DNA of 32,846 bases from Planctomycetaceae bacterium (GCA_011525785.1 WYBT01000047.1:1-32846), one strand, 5' to 3'. Positions 1-9,012 are shown, counted from the first letter of the stretch. Numbers and translations: made by a program. The notes: generated by a model from the letters alone, not told the origin.

Positions 1-83
1 CCGCGGTCTGGCGGGGGCCGCGGTCTCGCCGTGGGCATCCGTCTGACCTATCTGTGAGATACTCGAGCGGCGCGCGTGGGGTG

Positions 84-1277
84 CTACCCATCCATCGCGC
101 GGCGCAGCACGCTGCCGAGCGAGCGCGACAGGCCGCCGGCGGCGTCGCGGGACAATTGCTCGAACGACTCGAGCGCCTGCGCTTCCTCGCGCGCGATGGC
201 GCGGCCGTCGACGTGCAGCAGCGAGAGCGACAGGCGCTCCTGGCCCGCGTCGAGCGAGACCACGCGCACCGAGACCTTGGCGCCGGGCTCGAGTTGCGCT
301 GCGAGGTCGCGCTGGCCGCGCAGGTCGGCCTGGCTGTTGTGCACCAGGCCTTCGATGCCCGGGAGCACGGCGATGAAGGCGCCGAAGGGCACGATGCGTT
401 TGACAGTTCCTTCGATGATGCGGCCGGCGGCGAGGCGCGCGCCGGCGGCGCTCCAGGGGCTCGGTTGGAGTTGCTTGATGCCGAGCGATACGCGTTTGCC
501 GCTGTCGCGGATCGCGAGCACCTTCGCGCTCAGCGACTCGCCGATATGCACGACATCGGTCGGATGCCGCGGGCGCTCGTAGGCGAGGTTCGAGACGTGG
601 ATCATGCCCTCGACGCCGTGGCCGAAGGTCAGGAACGCGCCGAAGTCCTCGATGCGCGAAATGCGGCCGTGCACGAGCTGGCCCACGCGCAGCGCGCCGA
701 CTTCGCGCTGACGTTCGTTGTCGCGCTCGCGCTGTTGCACGAGCTTGCGCGACACGACCACGCGTTGGCGCTCGGGGTCGACCTCGATCACTTCGCAAGT
801 GAAGGTCTTGCCCAAGAGCACCGAAGGCTTCTGCTCGCGCGGCAGCCCGGTGTGCGACTTGGGCATGAAGGCGTGCAGCGGGCCGATCTTCAGCTCGAGC
901 CCGTCGGGCGTCGCGCCGGTCGCGCGCGCCTGCACCAGGCTGCCCGGCTCCATCTCCTCCCAGGTCGAGAGGCTCTGCGCGCCGAGCGCCAGCGCCCACA
1001 GGCCGTCTTCGCGGCCGCGCAGCGTGAAGTCGAACTGGTCGCCGACGCGCGGCACGAGCTCGAACTGGCGCAGCGAGATCACGCCCTGCATGCGCGGGCC
1101 GAGCTCGACGAAGACGTCGTCGCCGTAGACTCCGACGACCGTTCCGCGCCACACCTTGAGCGTGTGCGCGCCGTGGTCCTTGTCGACGGCGCCGTGCGCG
1201 CCAAAGCGCGAGGCGCCAGGGCCAGGGTTGAACGGGCCGGAGTTGACCGGGGCAGCGGCAGGACGGTGCGGCAGCAT
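84..1277 (-). CDS. Multi-S1-domain RNA-binding protein (ribosomal protein S1-like)
   Basis: A 397-aa cytoplasmic protein built almost entirely of S1-type OB folds, which bind single-stranded RNA. Four repeats can be seen, at roughly residues 40-98, 113-180, 194-278 and 285-360. Repeats 3 and 4 are the clearest, each with the typical core DFGAFL or PFGAFI followed by G(V/I)EG(M/L)(I/V)H. Repeats 1 and 2 are divergent. The N-terminal 35 residues are Pro/Gly/Ala-rich and probably disordered; the C-terminal tail is helical. I chose the ATG at 1277 because a GAGGG lies 8 nt before it; an in-frame TTG at 1283 is only 2 nt from that GAGGG. The protein is shorter than the six-repeat S1 of E. coli, so it may be the clade's S1 or an accessory S1 protein involved in translation or RNA turnover. 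The family is certain, the exact role is not, and no gene symbol is assigned. Confidence 0.9.
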   Translation of the reverse strand: MLPHRPAAAPVNSGPFNPGPGASRFGAHGAVDKDHGAHTLKVWRGTVVGVYGDDVFVELGPRMQGVISLRQFELVPRVGDQFDFTLRGREDGLWALALGAQSLSTWEEMEPGSLVQARATGATPDGLELKIGPLHAFMPKSHTGLPREQKPSVLLGKTFTCEVIEVDPERQRVVVSRKLVQQRERDNERQREVGALRVGQLVHGRISRIEDFGAFLTFGHGVEGMIHVSNLAYERPRHPTDVVHIGESLSAKVLAIRDSGKRVSLGIKQLQPSPWSAAGARLAAGRIIEGTVKRIVPFGAFIAVLPGIEGLVHNSQADLRGQRDLAAQLEPGAKVSVRVVSLDAGQERLSLSLLHVDGRAIAREEAQALESFEQLSRDAAGGLSRSLGSVLRRAMDG

Positions 1278-1498
1278 GTCCAAAACCCTCGGGGCTAGCC
1301 GAAACCAGGGGCGGGAGCCGTTGGATTGGGGCTGGCCGCCGAACCCGCACGCGAACGCACGGGATCCTCAGCGGCCGACTCGAATCCTAGGCCCTGAATC
1401 GGCGCCTGTCTCGCGGCCGCTGCAAAGACTTCTCATTTCGCGGCCCGGCCCGCACTGCGACCGGCGCTTCTTTCCCGGCCGGCCCGCCGGCGGGCGCG

Positions 1499-2656
1499 TC
1501 AACGCACGGGATAGGTCGCGAGCACCCAGGCCTTCCAACGCTGCTCCAGCTCCAACACATTCGTCCCCAGCGCCTTCGCCAGTGCATCGCGCGTCTCCAC
1601 GCGCTTGCGCAGGAGCTTGCACAGCTCGTTGAACTTCGCGGCGTCCGTGGCGAGCAGGTAGTCGACGTAGCTGAACGCCAGCGCGTGCATCGGCAGGCTC
1701 AGGCCGTCGGTGTTCTTCTGCAGCACCTCGGCCATCGGCGCGAGGTCGTTCTCGGCCACCATGCGCCGCACGACCGGCTTCCACTTGCCGCCCTTGAAGT
1801 CGACGTTCGAGTTCTGCTCCTCGTAGCAGTAGTTGTCGCACAGCCCCCAGTAGCGCTCCTCGAACCAGTGCGCGAGTCCTTCGTCGACCCAGCCGTGCTT
1901 GATGTTGCCCAGCCACTGCGACGGCGCCTGGTGCGAGAGGATCAGGTGCGTGACGTTGTGCACGAGGTTGCGGTGCAGCGCCGTGTCGTCGCGGAAGTTC
2001 TGCTTGGTCCCCAGCACCGAGTAGGCCGAGGTTGCGCCGAGCAGCTTCACTCCGCGCTGGTTGCTCTGACCGGTGAAGCGCGTCGAGCCCTCCATCTGGT
2101 CGGCCTCTTTCGACCACACGAACACGGTCATGCGGTCCTTGAAGTCGCGCGCGCCGGTCCCCATCACGGTCGTGTAGTCGACGAACAGCTTCTCGAGCCG
2201 CTCCGCGTAGATGTGCATCAGCTCGTGATGGCGCACGGTGCGCTTGTCGATCTTCAGCTCATCGAGTTCCCACACCAGCATGATGTGCGGCGTCACGATC
2301 TTGCGCAGCGGGCGCTTCATCTCGTCGTCGAAGCGCGACGTGTAGGTCTTCAGTCCCGCCTGCTGCGCGCGCTTGGTGGCGAGCGCGTCGCCCCAGCGCG
2401 GGTTCTCGCAGTCCGCGCAGTCCAGCCAGCCGGTCCCGTTGCAGGTGGCGCACCCCGCGACGAGCGAGCACATCTGCACGCCGTCCTCGAAGTGCATCTC
2501 CTCCTTGGGATGCGCGGCGCAGGGCAAACGGCCCTCGTTCTTGCACGGAATGCAGCGCACGAAGGGCGGCGGCTTCGCCGGCTCGTCTTGGTGCGACGGC
2601 GCGTGCGCGCTCGAAAGGGCGGCAAGGGCGAGCAGGGCGGCAGTGAGCTTGGGCAT
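1499..2656 (-). CDS. Secreted zinc-ribbon plus gluzincin-like (peptidase-MA-type) protein, probably catalytically altered
   Basis: A 385-aa protein starting MPKLTAALLALAALSSAHA, a clear signal peptide, so it acts outside the cytoplasm. After it comes a Cys-rich stretch (about residues 35-85) with CIPC, CATC and CADC pairs and a CNGTG turn, resembling the DnaJ-type zinc-binding module. The rest resembles gluzincin metallopeptidases. HNVTH (residues 233-237) sits where HExxH is expected, and DEGLAHWFEE with Glu259 lies 22 residues after the second His, the usual place for the third zinc ligand. The catalytic Glu of HExxH is therefore Asn, so metal binding may persist without normal proteolysis. 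A literal HELMH at residues 144-148 lies in a region that reads as an N-terminal helix of the fold. The upstream cupin gene ends 59 nt before this start, so the two may be co-transcribed. No good Shine-Dalgarno is visible. The physiological substrate is unknown. Confidence 0.75.
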   Translation of the reverse strand: MPKLTAALLALAALSSAHAPSHQDEPAKPPPFVRCIPCKNEGRLPCAAHPKEEMHFEDGVQMCSLVAGCATCNGTGWLDCADCENPRWGDALATKRAQQAGLKTYTSRFDDEMKRPLRKIVTPHIMLVWELDELKIDKRTVRHHELMHIYAERLEKLFVDYTTVMGTGARDFKDRMTVFVWSKEADQMEGSTRFTGQSNQRGVKLLGATSAYSVLGTKQNFRDDTALHRNLVHNVTHLILSHQAPSQWLGNIKHGWVDEGLAHWFEERYWGLCDNYCYEEQNSNVDFKGGKWKPVVRRMVAENDLAPMAEVLQKNTDGLSLPMHALAFSYVDYLLATDAAKFNELCKLLRKRVETRDALAKALGTNVLELEQRWKAWVLATYPVR

Positions 2657-2715
2657 GCGGCGGAGAGGGCGAGCTCGAGTCCGTGGCCGCGCCCGATCCT
2701 ACGCCCGCGCGTCGC

Positions 2716-3132
2716 TCACGACACGCCTCGAATCGTCCGCCAAGGCTCGTCCTGGCTCACGTCGACGAGTGCGGGGCCGTCGAATTTGGCGGGCGAGAGG
2801 ATCGCGAGGAACACCACGGGTTCGTCGAACGTGTTGTACGTGCCGTGCACTTCATCGCGCGGCACGAAGGCGACCTCGCCTGCGCTCATCACGCGCTTCT
2901 CGCGGCCGACCCACTGCTCCGCGCGGCCCGAAACGTAGTACAGCACCTCTTCCATGCACGGATGGCGATGGAAGGCGTGGCTCTTGCCCGGCGGCATCGT
3001 GACGCGCACGACTTGGATTTGCTCGGCGCCCGTGAGGTCCGCGCGCGAGAGCCACTCGTGCGGGCCCCACGGGAGCACCTCGACCTTCGCCTCTTTCGAG
3101 GTGACGAAACGCAGGCAGTGTTCGCACTCCAC
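2716..3132 (-). CDS. Single-domain cupin protein
   Basis: A 138-aa protein of the small cupin superfamily. Cupin motif 1 is visible as HRHPCMEEVLYYVSG, with His55, His57 and Glu61 as likely metal ligands. Motif 2 is PRDEVHGTYN, with His96 as the fourth ligand. I chose a GTG start at 3132. It has a GAGG 6 nt upstream, which overlaps the stop codon region of the preceding TIM-barrel gene (stop at 3141-3143). The open frame runs further upstream, to 3723, but only as a shadow of the TIM-barrel gene. The 8-nt gap and shared ribosome-binding context argue for translational coupling with the TIM-barrel protein and the ThuA giant. Small metal-binding cupins often act as sugar or keto-acid isomerases, lyases or dioxygenases; which applies here cannot be told. 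Cytoplasmic, as no signal peptide is present. Confidence 0.85.
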   Translation of the reverse strand: MECEHCLRFVTSKEAKVEVLPWGPHEWLSRADLTGAEQIQVVRVTMPPGKSHAFHRHPCMEEVLYYVSGRAEQWVGREKRVMSAGEVAFVPRDEVHGTYNTFDEPVVFLAILSPAKFDGPALVDVSQDEPWRTIRGVS

Positions 3133-3140
3133 AGCGGACC

Positions 3141-4013
3141 TCAGCGCTTCTTCGCGGCTCTCGACTTCTTCGCGGGCAAGCGGATCGCTTTGAACGTCTC
3201 GATCTGCTTCTTGATGGCGATCTCGGTGGGGAGGCGCTCGGTCGAGCTCGCGCCGTAGAAGCCGTCCATGCCCTCGACGCGGTCGATGATGAACTGCGCG
3301 TCGTCGGGCATCGCGATCGGGCCGCCGTGGCACAGGCAGATCACGTCCTTGCGCACGCGCTTGGCGGCGTCGACGATCGCCTGGATCAGCGTGACGCAGT
3401 GCTCGAGCGTCTTGACGGACTTCGCGCCGATCGTGCCGCCGCTGGTGCAGCCCATGTGCGCGACCACGATGTCCGCGCCGGCCTTGGTCATCGCCGTGGC
3501 CTCGTCGGGATTGAAGGCGTAGGGCGTGGTGAGCATGTCCATCTCGTGCGCGAGCCGCGTGCAGTCGACCTCGAGCCCGTAGCCCATGCCGGTTTCCTCG
3601 AGCGTGGCGCGCAACTCGCCTTCGATCAGGCCGACGGTGGGGAAGTTCTGGATCCCCGCGTAGCCCAGCTCGCGCAACTCGCGCAGGAACAGCTTGGGCA
3701 TCATGAACGGATCGGTGCCGCACACGCCGGCCAGCACGGGCGTGTGCTTGACGACCGGGAGGATCTCGAAGGCCATCTCCTTCACGATCTGGTTCGCGTT
3801 GCCGTAGGGCATGAGCCCCGCGGTCGAGCCGCGCCCCGCCATGCGATAGCGGCCGGAGTTGTAGACGATCAGGAGGTCGATGCCGCCGGCCTCTTCGCTC
3901 TTGGCGGAAATGCCCGTGCCCGCGCCGCCGCCGATGATCGGCTCGCCGCGCGCGATCTGCGCGCGAAAACGCTTGAGGATGCCTTGGCGCGAGTTGTCGT
4001 TCGTCTTGCTCAT
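3141..4013 (-). CDS. TIM-barrel protein of the phosphoenolpyruvate hydrolase family (Tm-1 C-terminal-domain type)
   Basis: A 290-aa cytoplasmic protein starting MSKTNDNSRQ. It matches the TIM-barrel family annotated as 'phosphoenolpyruvate hydrolase-like' (PF09370), which also forms the C-terminal half of the plant antiviral protein Tm-1. Family hallmarks visible are GGGAGTGISAKSEEAGG near residues 28-44, the NSGRYRMAGRGS loop, MPYGNAN, and the later ADIVVAHMGCTSGGT and CLCHGGPI segments that line the barrel's active-site end. The C-terminus is a basic Lys/Arg/Ala tail. Its ATG at 4013 overlaps the stop of the ThuA giant as ATGA (4010-4013), so the two are translationally coupled, and the cupin follows 8 nt after its stop. 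Its usual partner, a UPF0261 Tm-1-like protein, is encoded divergently at 9039. The reaction is not established: family members are predicted lyases/hydrolases acting on PEP-like compounds. The family assignment is strong. Confidence 0.9.
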   Translation of the reverse strand: MSKTNDNSRQGILKRFRAQIARGEPIIGGGAGTGISAKSEEAGGIDLLIVYNSGRYRMAGRGSTAGLMPYGNANQIVKEMAFEILPVVKHTPVLAGVCGTDPFMMPKLFLRELRELGYAGIQNFPTVGLIEGELRATLEETGMGYGLEVDCTRLAHEMDMLTTPYAFNPDEATAMTKAGADIVVAHMGCTSGGTIGAKSVKTLEHCVTLIQAIVDAAKRVRKDVICLCHGGPIAMPDDAQFIIDRVEGMDGFYGASSTERLPTEIAIKKQIETFKAIRLPAKKSRAAKKR

Positions 4014-7000
4014 CGTGAAAGCGTCCAGCGGACGGAGTTGGCGTAGAGCTGCTTGAAGGCGGGGTGTTCGTGCGCGCGGCCGTCGTGGCCGAGCGTCAGG
4101 ACCACCGTGCGACCCTTGGCGCGTTCGACGGTCCACAGCACAGGGTACTCAGCGCCGGTTTCGAGCGAACGGCCGACGGCGAGCACCTGGATGCGCGCGT
4201 CGCTGTCCGCGCGCTCGGCGCGGTAGAGCTCGTCGACGATGCGGAAGCTCTGCTGAGCGCCGCGCGTGATCGCGTGACTCGTATCGACGATGCGCACCTC
4301 GAACTCCTGCAGCTTCTCGTGGCTGCGCGCGCCGCCGCCGACGAGGCGTGCGTTGTACTCGGGCCAGTCGGACCAGTTGAACCACGCGCCGGGGTGCAGC
4401 ACGACCAGGCCCTCGCCGCGCTCGACGTGCGCGAACAACCGCTCGCGGAAGCGCGGGTCGGCCACGGACTGGTTCGTGCACAGCACCAGCGACTTCATGC
4501 GCTCGAACTGGCGCGTCGTTTCGTTGAGCGAAGCGCTGTAGCGCGCGCTTGCGACGCCCGCGTCGCGCAAGAGGCCGAGGTCGAAGGCTTCGAACCACTG
4601 CGCGAAGTCGTGGCTCGAGCCGCCGCCGAAGATCAGCACGTCGACGGGCTCGACCGGCTTCTCGACCTGCGCCGGCGCGCCGGGCAGCTCGGCGGTGAGC
4701 GCGACGAAGGTCGGCGCGAGCTCGTTGTCGAAGCTCTCGAGCACGATGCGGTCGACGGCCTTCACGGCCTTCGGCGCGACTGCGAAGCGCCGCAGTTGGC
4801 CCCAACTCTCCTCGGACAGCGCGCCCTCGACGAACTCCGAGCCCGGCACGTCGAAGTGCCCGATCCAGTCGGCGAACTCGACGCCGTTGTGGAGCACGTG
4901 CTCCTCGCTCGTGCCGTCGGCGAACTTCCAAGTCCACTTCACGATGGGCTTGGGCTCCTTGATGTACGGATAGCCCCAGCCCGCGATCCCGCCGAGCACA
5001 TGCACGCGCTGCACGGTCGCGTTGACCTTCACCTCGACGCGCTGCGGCTTCTGGACCTTGGACTCCCAGTCAGGGTTGAGCCCACCCTTGAGCGTGATGA
5101 CGTTGTTGCCGGAGTCCGTGCGCTTGGGGTCGAGGAACTCGAACGGCACGCCGTCGAGCGCCACCACGCCGAAACGCGCGGGGATGTAGGGGTTCCCGTC
5201 GCGCTTGGTGTCGTATAGGCCGCGCGGCGAGTTCGAGCTCACGACCGGCTTGAGGTCGAGCACGCGCCAGTACGCGAAGTCGCCCGCCAGGTACGCGATC
5301 AGATCGCGCAGCGCCGGCGCGCCGAGCGACTCGAAGCCCGCGGGCATCGGCGAGCGGCCGGTGTTGCGCAGCGAATCGATCTCGTCGCGCGGCAGCACCG
5401 CATCGCCCGCGCTCGAGCGCAGCACGATGCTGTCGGAACTCTCGCGCACGAGCACGCCGGCGACGTTGCGCTCGTCGATGGTGGTTGCGATCCACTCGGC
5501 GTAAGCCGCTTCGACCGCGCGGTTGGGGTCGAGGATGATCGGCAGCAGGTCGTGCGCGCCGTGCGCGCCGATGCCGGTGAGGTCCGGCCCGACGTTGCCG
5601 CCGGCGCCGAAGGCCGCGTGGCAGCTCGCGCAGTTCTGCTCGAACACGAGCTTGCCGCGCGCGCGGTCGCCGCCGGGCTTGTCGACTTCGGGCAGGAGGC
5701 TCGCGATGAGCGCGTTGACCTGCGCGTTCGAGGCGCCGGCGAGTGTCTCGAACAGCTTCGTCGCGCGCTGCGAGATCGCGGTGTCGGGATGGTTGCGCAG
5801 GCGGTGCACCTTCTGCGGCCCCAGGTCGGCCATGGCGATCGATTTGGCATCGATGGCGCCGAGCAGCTCGCTCGACCAGCTCGCGCGCGCCGCCAGCAGC
5901 TCGAACGCGCGCTCGCGAGCGTCGAGCGCGAGCTTGGGATAGCTCGCGCAGATCGCGCGTGCTGCGGCTGCGTCGTCGGTCTTGGCGAGCGCCGCGAGCA
6001 GACGTTGCTGGTCCTCGGGGCCCGTCGCGGCTTCGAGCAGCGCTCCGGCTTGCGCGAGCGCGTTCGCGCGGCGCGAGGCGATCGACAGCAGCGCTTCGAG
6101 CGCTTGCAGGCGACCGTCCAGCGGCTGCGCACCGTCGACGAGGCGACGTTCGAGTCGCTCGCCCAGCGCGTCGAGCTCCGCGCGCAACTCGCTCTCGAAA
6201 CCCCACTTGGTCGCGACCGCGAGCGCCGCAACGCCCAGTTGCTCGTCGCGTGACGAGACCATGCGCCGCAGGTGCGGGAGCAGCGGATCATTCGCGAGCT
6301 TGGTCGGCGACTTCGAAGCGCGAGCGAGCGCCTCGAGCACCTGGATCAGGTGGTGGACGCTTGCCGCCGTGAAGTCAGCAGTTAGGGACTCCATCACGCT
6401 GCGCGCGCTTGCGTCCGGATCGCGCGCCATGGCGGAGAGCACGGCGTCGACGACGTACGCGTCGTTCTGTTCGGGCAGATCGACCACCGCGCGGACGTAG
6501 CCGCCGATGTCCGCCGCGGCGAGGCGCACGCACAGCGAGCGCGTCCAATCGTCGGTCGCGTCGCGCACGAAGAACGGGAACGGGCTCCCGTGGAAGCCCT
6601 TGGCCGCGGAGTCGGATGCTGCGAGCGCGCTCAATGCGAGCAGCCGCAGGCGCGGGAGGTCGGGTTGGGCGCTGCGGAGCGCCGCGAACGCCCACGTGTT
6701 ATCCCCCGCGAGCGGATGCTCAGCCAAGATCCTCGCCGCGGCACTTCCCAGTCGCGGAATCGTCGGCCCATCGTTCAGCCACTCCAACAACGTCAGTTGG
6801 ATGGTCGCCGTGCTGTTCGCGGCGCGCTTGACGAGCCAGGCCGCTGCGACACGCGCCAACTCGCTCGTGGACTTCTCAGCGAGCTTCGCCGCCAGATCGA
6901 ACGCCTGCGGGTCGCCACTCTCCAAAGCCGTGCGCGTCACTGTCTGTCGAACCCACGCGCTCGGATGCTCGAGCAGCTTCACCGCCTCCTCGACCTTCGT

Positions 7001-8962
7001 CGGCAGCGGCAACGCGACAGCATGCCGCTTCGCCTGCTTGTGCTGCACGCGCCAGATGCGACCGTGCACGTGGTCGCGGTCGGGGCGGATCGCAGCGTTC
7101 GTCGGGCCGTGCTCGGGCCCGCGCGTGTCGTTGTGGATCGCCGCCTGGTTGTAGAAGTCGAGCACGTAGAGCGCGCCGTCAGGACCCACGCGCACGTCCA
7201 CCGGGCGGAACCACAGGTCCGTGCTCGCGATGAACTCCGCTTCGCGCGCCTTGCGAGCTTTGAAGCTCACGCCGTCGGGCTCGACGATGTCGTGGTGCAC
7301 GAGGTTGACCGTCGGCTCGCACACGAAGTGCGAGTTGCGCCACTCGTCGGGCCACGCGCCTCCGTCGTAGAAGGTCGAGCCCGCCGCCGCGGTGAAGCCG
7401 CCGACGAAGTCGATCTGCGCGTACGGCGCTTCGGTGCGCACGACGGCCGGGAACACGCGGTCGTGGTCGGGGATGTCCTTCCAGCTCGCGACGTTGCCGA
7501 CGCGGTTGCCGGCGAGGAACTTCTCCGGCAGAACGACGTGCCGCAGGTGCGCGCCGTTCGCCATGGTGAAGAACAGCTCGCCCTCCTCGTTGAACGAGCA
7601 GCCCCAGGTGTTCGAGCCGTAGCTCGACACGATCTCGATCGCGCTGCCGTCGGGCCGGAAGCGGAACAGCCCGTTGCCGATCTTGCCGAAGTCGCGGCCC
7701 GCTGCGTTCGTGATGTGGTTCGAGGCGCCGCCGCTGTAGCCCTGCGTCGCGTAGATCCAGCCGTCCGGGCCCCAGCGGAAGTTCGAGATCGTCGCGTGCG
7801 TGTCGCCGAAGCCGAAGCCCGTGAACACGCTCTCGACCTTGTCGCACACGTCGTCGCCGTCGGTGTCGCGCAGCCACAGGATGTCGGGCGCCGCGCCGAC
7901 GATCGCACCGTCGCGGTGCAGCACGAAGGCCGTGACGAGGTCGAGTCCCTTGTGGAACGTCTTGCGCTCGTCCATGCGGCCGTCGCCGTCGCGGTCGGAG
8001 AGGATCGCGAGCTCGTCGTGCGCCTTCACGCCGCTGAACTTCTCCTTGTAGGGATAGCCCGGCGTCATCGCGACCCACATGCGGCCGCGCGCGTCCCAGT
8101 CGATCGAGATGGGCTTCACCACCAGCGGCTCGGCGGCGACCAGCGACAGATCGAAGTCGGGGTGCAGCTCGATGCCGGCGTGCGCAGCGTCAGGCTTCGT
8201 CGGTCCGCCCGGCGGATAGCGCAGCGCCGCGGCCTCGCCCGGCTTCAGCAGCGAATCCACCTCGCGCTTGCCCGACCACGCGATTCCACGCAACAGCAGC
8301 GTGCGCCAGGCCTCGTGCGAGAACGAATCGTGCCGGTGCCCCTGAATCGAAACGAAGGCGCGATAGGCGTCCTTCTCGAAGGTCCACATCTGCGGCGTGA
8401 TGTCGAACACCGAGTGGAAGCCGACCATCAGCACGTTGGCGGCTGGGTCCATGTGCAGCTTCCAGTACACCTCGTCGTCGAAGCGGAAGTTCGCCGCGCC
8501 GTCGGTGATGGGGTGGCGCGCTTCGCTCAGGTACAGGTCGATCACGCCTTCCTGCCAGCGCGAGTGCCCGTGCTCCCACGCGCCGCCAATCACGCCCTTG
8601 AACCAGTGCGGATCGTCGCCGCACACCGCGTCGTGCACCGCGACGATGCCGCCGCCGCGCGCGAGGTAGCGTTCGAGGTTCGCGCGCTCCTCGCCGTGGA
8701 TCGAGCCGCCTTCGGCTGCGTAGAGCACCAGCACGTCGGTGCGCTCGAGCTCCGCCGCGGTCGGGAAGCGCAGTGCGCCCTCGACGCGCGCGCCGCGACT
8801 TTCGAGCAGCGGCTTCCACTCTTCGACGAAGCGCGGGTGGTCGTGCTGACCTGGGCCGTGCGTCTTGGGGCCGCCGCGAAGGAACACTTGCAGGGCCTCC
8901 GACTGCGCAAGGCCAGGGAGCGACGTGATCACGAGAGCGAGCGCGGTGAGCCAGTGCCTCAT
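4010..8962 (-). CDS. Giant secreted ThuA / dehydrogenase-like propeller / HEAT-like / cytochrome c / ThuA-like fusion protein
   Basis: A 1650-aa protein with a signal peptide (MRHWLTALALVITSLPGLAQ). Domain order: a ThuA-like domain at about 24-245 (LVLYAAEGGSIHGEER, GGGIVAVHDAVCGDDPHWF); a planctomycete 'membrane-bound dehydrogenase' beta-propeller (TIGR02604 type) at about 260-645, from AAEPLVVKPISIDWDARGRM to HGRIWRV; Ala/Leu-rich HEAT-like helical repeats at about 650-1095; a cytochrome c domain with CASCH at 1111-1115, GPDLTG, and Met1206 in SPMPAGF as likely axial ligand; a beta-rich linker, possibly carbohydrate-binding, at about 1228-1435; and a second ThuA-like domain at about 1438-1650 (VDVLIFGGGSSHDF, GLVVLHPGAWFNW). 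It probably acts in the periplasm in haem-linked sugar oxidation or processing; that role is an inference. ThuA modules at both ends are unusual. A -10-like TAGACT lies 7 nt before the ATG and no Shine-Dalgarno is seen. The 3' end overlaps the TIM-barrel gene. Confidence 0.9.
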   Translation of the reverse strand: MRHWLTALALVITSLPGLAQSEALQVFLRGGPKTHGPGQHDHPRFVEEWKPLLESRGARVEGALRFPTAAELERTDVLVLYAAEGGSIHGEERANLERYLARGGGIVAVHDAVCGDDPHWFKGVIGGAWEHGHSRWQEGVIDLYLSEARHPITDGAANFRFDDEVYWKLHMDPAANVLMVGFHSVFDITPQMWTFEKDAYRAFVSIQGHRHDSFSHEAWRTLLLRGIAWSGKREVDSLLKPGEAAALRYPPGGPTKPDAAHAGIELHPDFDLSLVAAEPLVVKPISIDWDARGRMWVAMTPGYPYKEKFSGVKAHDELAILSDRDGDGRMDERKTFHKGLDLVTAFVLHRDGAIVGAAPDILWLRDTDGDDVCDKVESVFTGFGFGDTHATISNFRWGPDGWIYATQGYSGGASNHITNAAGRDFGKIGNGLFRFRPDGSAIEIVSSYGSNTWGCSFNEEGELFFTMANGAHLRHVVLPEKFLAGNRVGNVASWKDIPDHDRVFPAVVRTEAPYAQIDFVGGFTAAAGSTFYDGGAWPDEWRNSHFVCEPTVNLVHHDIVEPDGVSFKARKAREAEFIASTDLWFRPVDVRVGPDGALYVLDFYNQAAIHNDTRGPEHGPTNAAIRPDRDHVHGRIWRVQHKQAKRHAVALPLPTKVEEAVKLLEHPSAWVRQTVTRTALESGDPQAFDLAAKLAEKSTSELARVAAAWLVKRAANSTATIQLTLLEWLNDGPTIPRLGSAAARILAEHPLAGDNTWAFAALRSAQPDLPRLRLLALSALAASDSAAKGFHGSPFPFFVRDATDDWTRSLCVRLAAADIGGYVRAVVDLPEQNDAYVVDAVLSAMARDPDASARSVMESLTADFTAASVHHLIQVLEALARASKSPTKLANDPLLPHLRRMVSSRDEQLGVAALAVATKWGFESELRAELDALGERLERRLVDGAQPLDGRLQALEALLSIASRRANALAQAGALLEAATGPEDQQRLLAALAKTDDAAAARAICASYPKLALDARERAFELLAARASWSSELLGAIDAKSIAMADLGPQKVHRLRNHPDTAISQRATKLFETLAGASNAQVNALIASLLPEVDKPGGDRARGKLVFEQNCASCHAAFGAGGNVGPDLTGIGAHGAHDLLPIILDPNRAVEAAYAEWIATTIDERNVAGVLVRESSDSIVLRSSAGDAVLPRDEIDSLRNTGRSPMPAGFESLGAPALRDLIAYLAGDFAYWRVLDLKPVVSSNSPRGLYDTKRDGNPYIPARFGVVALDGVPFEFLDPKRTDSGNNVITLKGGLNPDWESKVQKPQRVEVKVNATVQRVHVLGGIAGWGYPYIKEPKPIVKWTWKFADGTSEEHVLHNGVEFADWIGHFDVPGSEFVEGALSEESWGQLRRFAVAPKAVKAVDRIVLESFDNELAPTFVALTAELPGAPAQVEKPVEPVDVLIFGGGSSHDFAQWFEAFDLGLLRDAGVASARYSASLNETTRQFERMKSLVLCTNQSVADPRFRERLFAHVERGEGLVVLHPGAWFNWSDWPEYNARLVGGGARSHEKLQEFEVRIVDTSHAITRGAQQSFRIVDELYRAERADSDARIQVLAVGRSLETGAEYPVLWTVERAKGRTVVLTLGHDGRAHEHPAFKQLYANSVRWTLSR

Positions 8963-8969
8963 GCGGCCA

Positions 8970-8975
8970 AGTCTA
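8970..8975 (-). promoter_or_regulatory. Candidate leaderless -10 element for the ThuA giant gene
   Basis: On the minus strand the hexamer TAGACT ends exactly 7 nt before the ATG at 8962. No purine-rich Shine-Dalgarno lies in between. That spacing would place the transcription start at or next to the start codon, giving a leaderless mRNA. No convincing -35 hexamer is found 16-18 nt upstream. The same hexamer at the same spacing precedes mfd. The 76-bp gap 8963-9038 separates two divergent genes, so it must hold both promoters and could coordinate the two transcripts. Confidence 0.45.
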
Positions 8976-9012
8976 GGGCGACTGCGAGCGGCGAACAGCG
9001 CGGGCGCGTGGC

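Noticed and set aside
1482..1495. 14-bp perfect palindrome just after the gluzincin-like gene's stop, as a terminator
   Set aside because: It has no loop of normal size and is followed on the minus strand by GGGAAAGAAG rather than a U-run. It is short enough to occur by chance in GC-rich DNA.
2213..2227. HELMH (residues 144-148 of the gluzincin-like protein) as the catalytic HExxH
   Set aside because: The spacing to the DEG motif is over 100 residues, whereas HNVTH at 233-237 has the normal 22-residue spacing to Glu259. Kept as an alternative within the finding.
2716..3723. Longer, 335-aa version of the cupin gene
   Set aside because: The added N-terminal part lies inside the TIM-barrel gene in another frame and is His/Arg-rich. 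A GTG at 3132 with GAGG 6 nt upstream fits the cupin fold.
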